A stretch of 64,000 nt of DNA from Pseudoscleropodium purum (Eukaryota; Streptophyta; Bryopsida; Hypnales; Brachytheciaceae), in NCBI GenBank assembly GCA_963969395.1, contig OZ017801.1, positions 13,769,611 through 13,833,610 on the forward strand. Reading direction: 5' to 3'. Position 1 is the first letter of the stretch. The number at the start of each line of letters is the position of its first letter. This document shows positions 63,501-64,000 of this stretch, piece after piece. The position numbers were made by a program, and so were the translations under genes. Under the pieces are notes generated by a model. It saw nothing but the letters and a program-made list of their open reading frames with translations. It was not told where the DNA came from and searched no databases.

Positions 63501-64000
63501 TGCCCCTGCTCAAACTTCCTCGCATGTAGCGTTTTTCATTGCACAACCTTCTCTCCTTCGGTTCAGAGTCCAGAATTGGCAGACGTTTTGCTAAAGAATT
63601 TCCACATTTCTGAGCACTGCTTTGTGAATATTCGAAACGGGAAAGTTTCCAAGAATAGATCTTGCAAAATAACTTGTCATGTCTTGCTTTACACATTTAT
63701 TGTCTCGTTTACACAAGATTTCAGGAGGTTTTCTAGTTGCATTTTTCTTAAGTGAACTTCGTGAAAATTTATGCAACATTTGTGAAAATTTCATCCCATC
63801 AGATTTGTGTACTTGTTGGAATTTTGATTTGTGGCTGGTTTGTTTTTGCTTGTATTTTATGTTCATATAATCTTGGATAGTCTCTCAAGTGTGTTTTTGT
63901 GTGCTTGGCTCAATCTTCTTGTGCTGCAGGGAGACGGGTACGTGGACACGGGTTGCTACAACCTCAACCAAGACTGTCCAGCTGGGAGTGAAGGCTTTGT
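60539..64000 (+). CDS. Neprosin-domain secreted protein, 3' end outside the window
   Basis: Exons 60539-60739, 61561-61641, 62146-62343, 62871-63116 and 63930 to the window end join in phase 0 throughout (265 codons visible). Residues 1-24 (MAIRSRMCLVLLVSILLVPT...) are a signal peptide. The activation region shows VTCIPIEEQPSLSSFDNPEI and CPKGQIPVRK (Cys127). The neprosin domain begins near HAYTATTI (161) and has NVWQPFV, DFSLAQLWV, SIEVGWQVYSDLYGD, RLFVYWT and GDGYVDTGCYNL. Neprosins are secreted glutamic peptidases cutting after proline in pitcher-plant fluid; the Glu in SIEVGWQV is a candidate catalytic residue by family analogy. Most plant members are uncharacterised, so activity here is inferred. 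Confidence 0.93.

Noticed and set aside
1..64000. tRNA, rRNA, CRISPR or organelle insertions
   Set aside because: I saw no cloverleaf-type conserved boxes, rRNA signatures, regularly spaced palindromic repeats or plastid/mitochondrial genes. A tRNA scan would be needed to exclude single tRNAs fully.

Overview
This window is nuclear DNA of a land plant, most likely a seedless plant or bryophyte. The genes are intron-rich, with short AT-rich GT-AG introns. They encode a plant-type NOT1, a plastid-type aminopeptidase P, a copine/BONZAI and a neprosin-family protein, and they sit in AT-rich intergenic DNA full of small repeats. There are no bacterial operons, viral genes, CRISPR arrays or rRNA genes, and I recognised no tRNA. 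The species cannot be fixed from the sequence.

Layout: 1-6.9 kb is AT-rich intergenic DNA with repeats. 6937-26172 (minus) is a complete 49-exon gene for NOT1, the CCR4-NOT scaffold (2,532 aa; every exon was phased and the total length is divisible by three). Its promoter/leader lies at about 26.2-27.6 kb. 27.6-43.5 kb is AT-rich and repeat-dominated. It holds several TTAA-bounded elements with CCCCT-type ends, a separate element with 26-bp perfect inverted repeats, a roughly 3-kb array of foldback units, and one weak candidate small gene (33.1-35.0 kb). 45802-47472 (plus) is an intronless copine. 49.56-50.74 kb is a tandem array of about 230 bp that abuts a three-exon gene for a 145-aa unidentified protein (50794-51738, plus). 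53298-59937 (minus) is a complete 14-exon aminopeptidase P (768 aa) with a basic, transit-peptide-like N-terminus. It faces a neprosin-domain gene (60539 onward, plus) across a short divergent promoter; that gene runs off the window end.

The genes do not form a shared pathway: they cover mRNA deadenylation (NOT1), Ca2+-dependent membrane binding (copine), X-Pro peptide trimming (aminopeptidase P) and a probable secreted glutamic peptidase-like protein (neprosin family). The most unusual content is the repeats. A set of TTAA-flanked, non-autonomous-looking elements recurs in intergenic DNA and in introns. The foldback array could give double-stranded RNA if transcribed. The 230-bp array places repeated GTAAGC motifs in the leader of the 145-aa gene.
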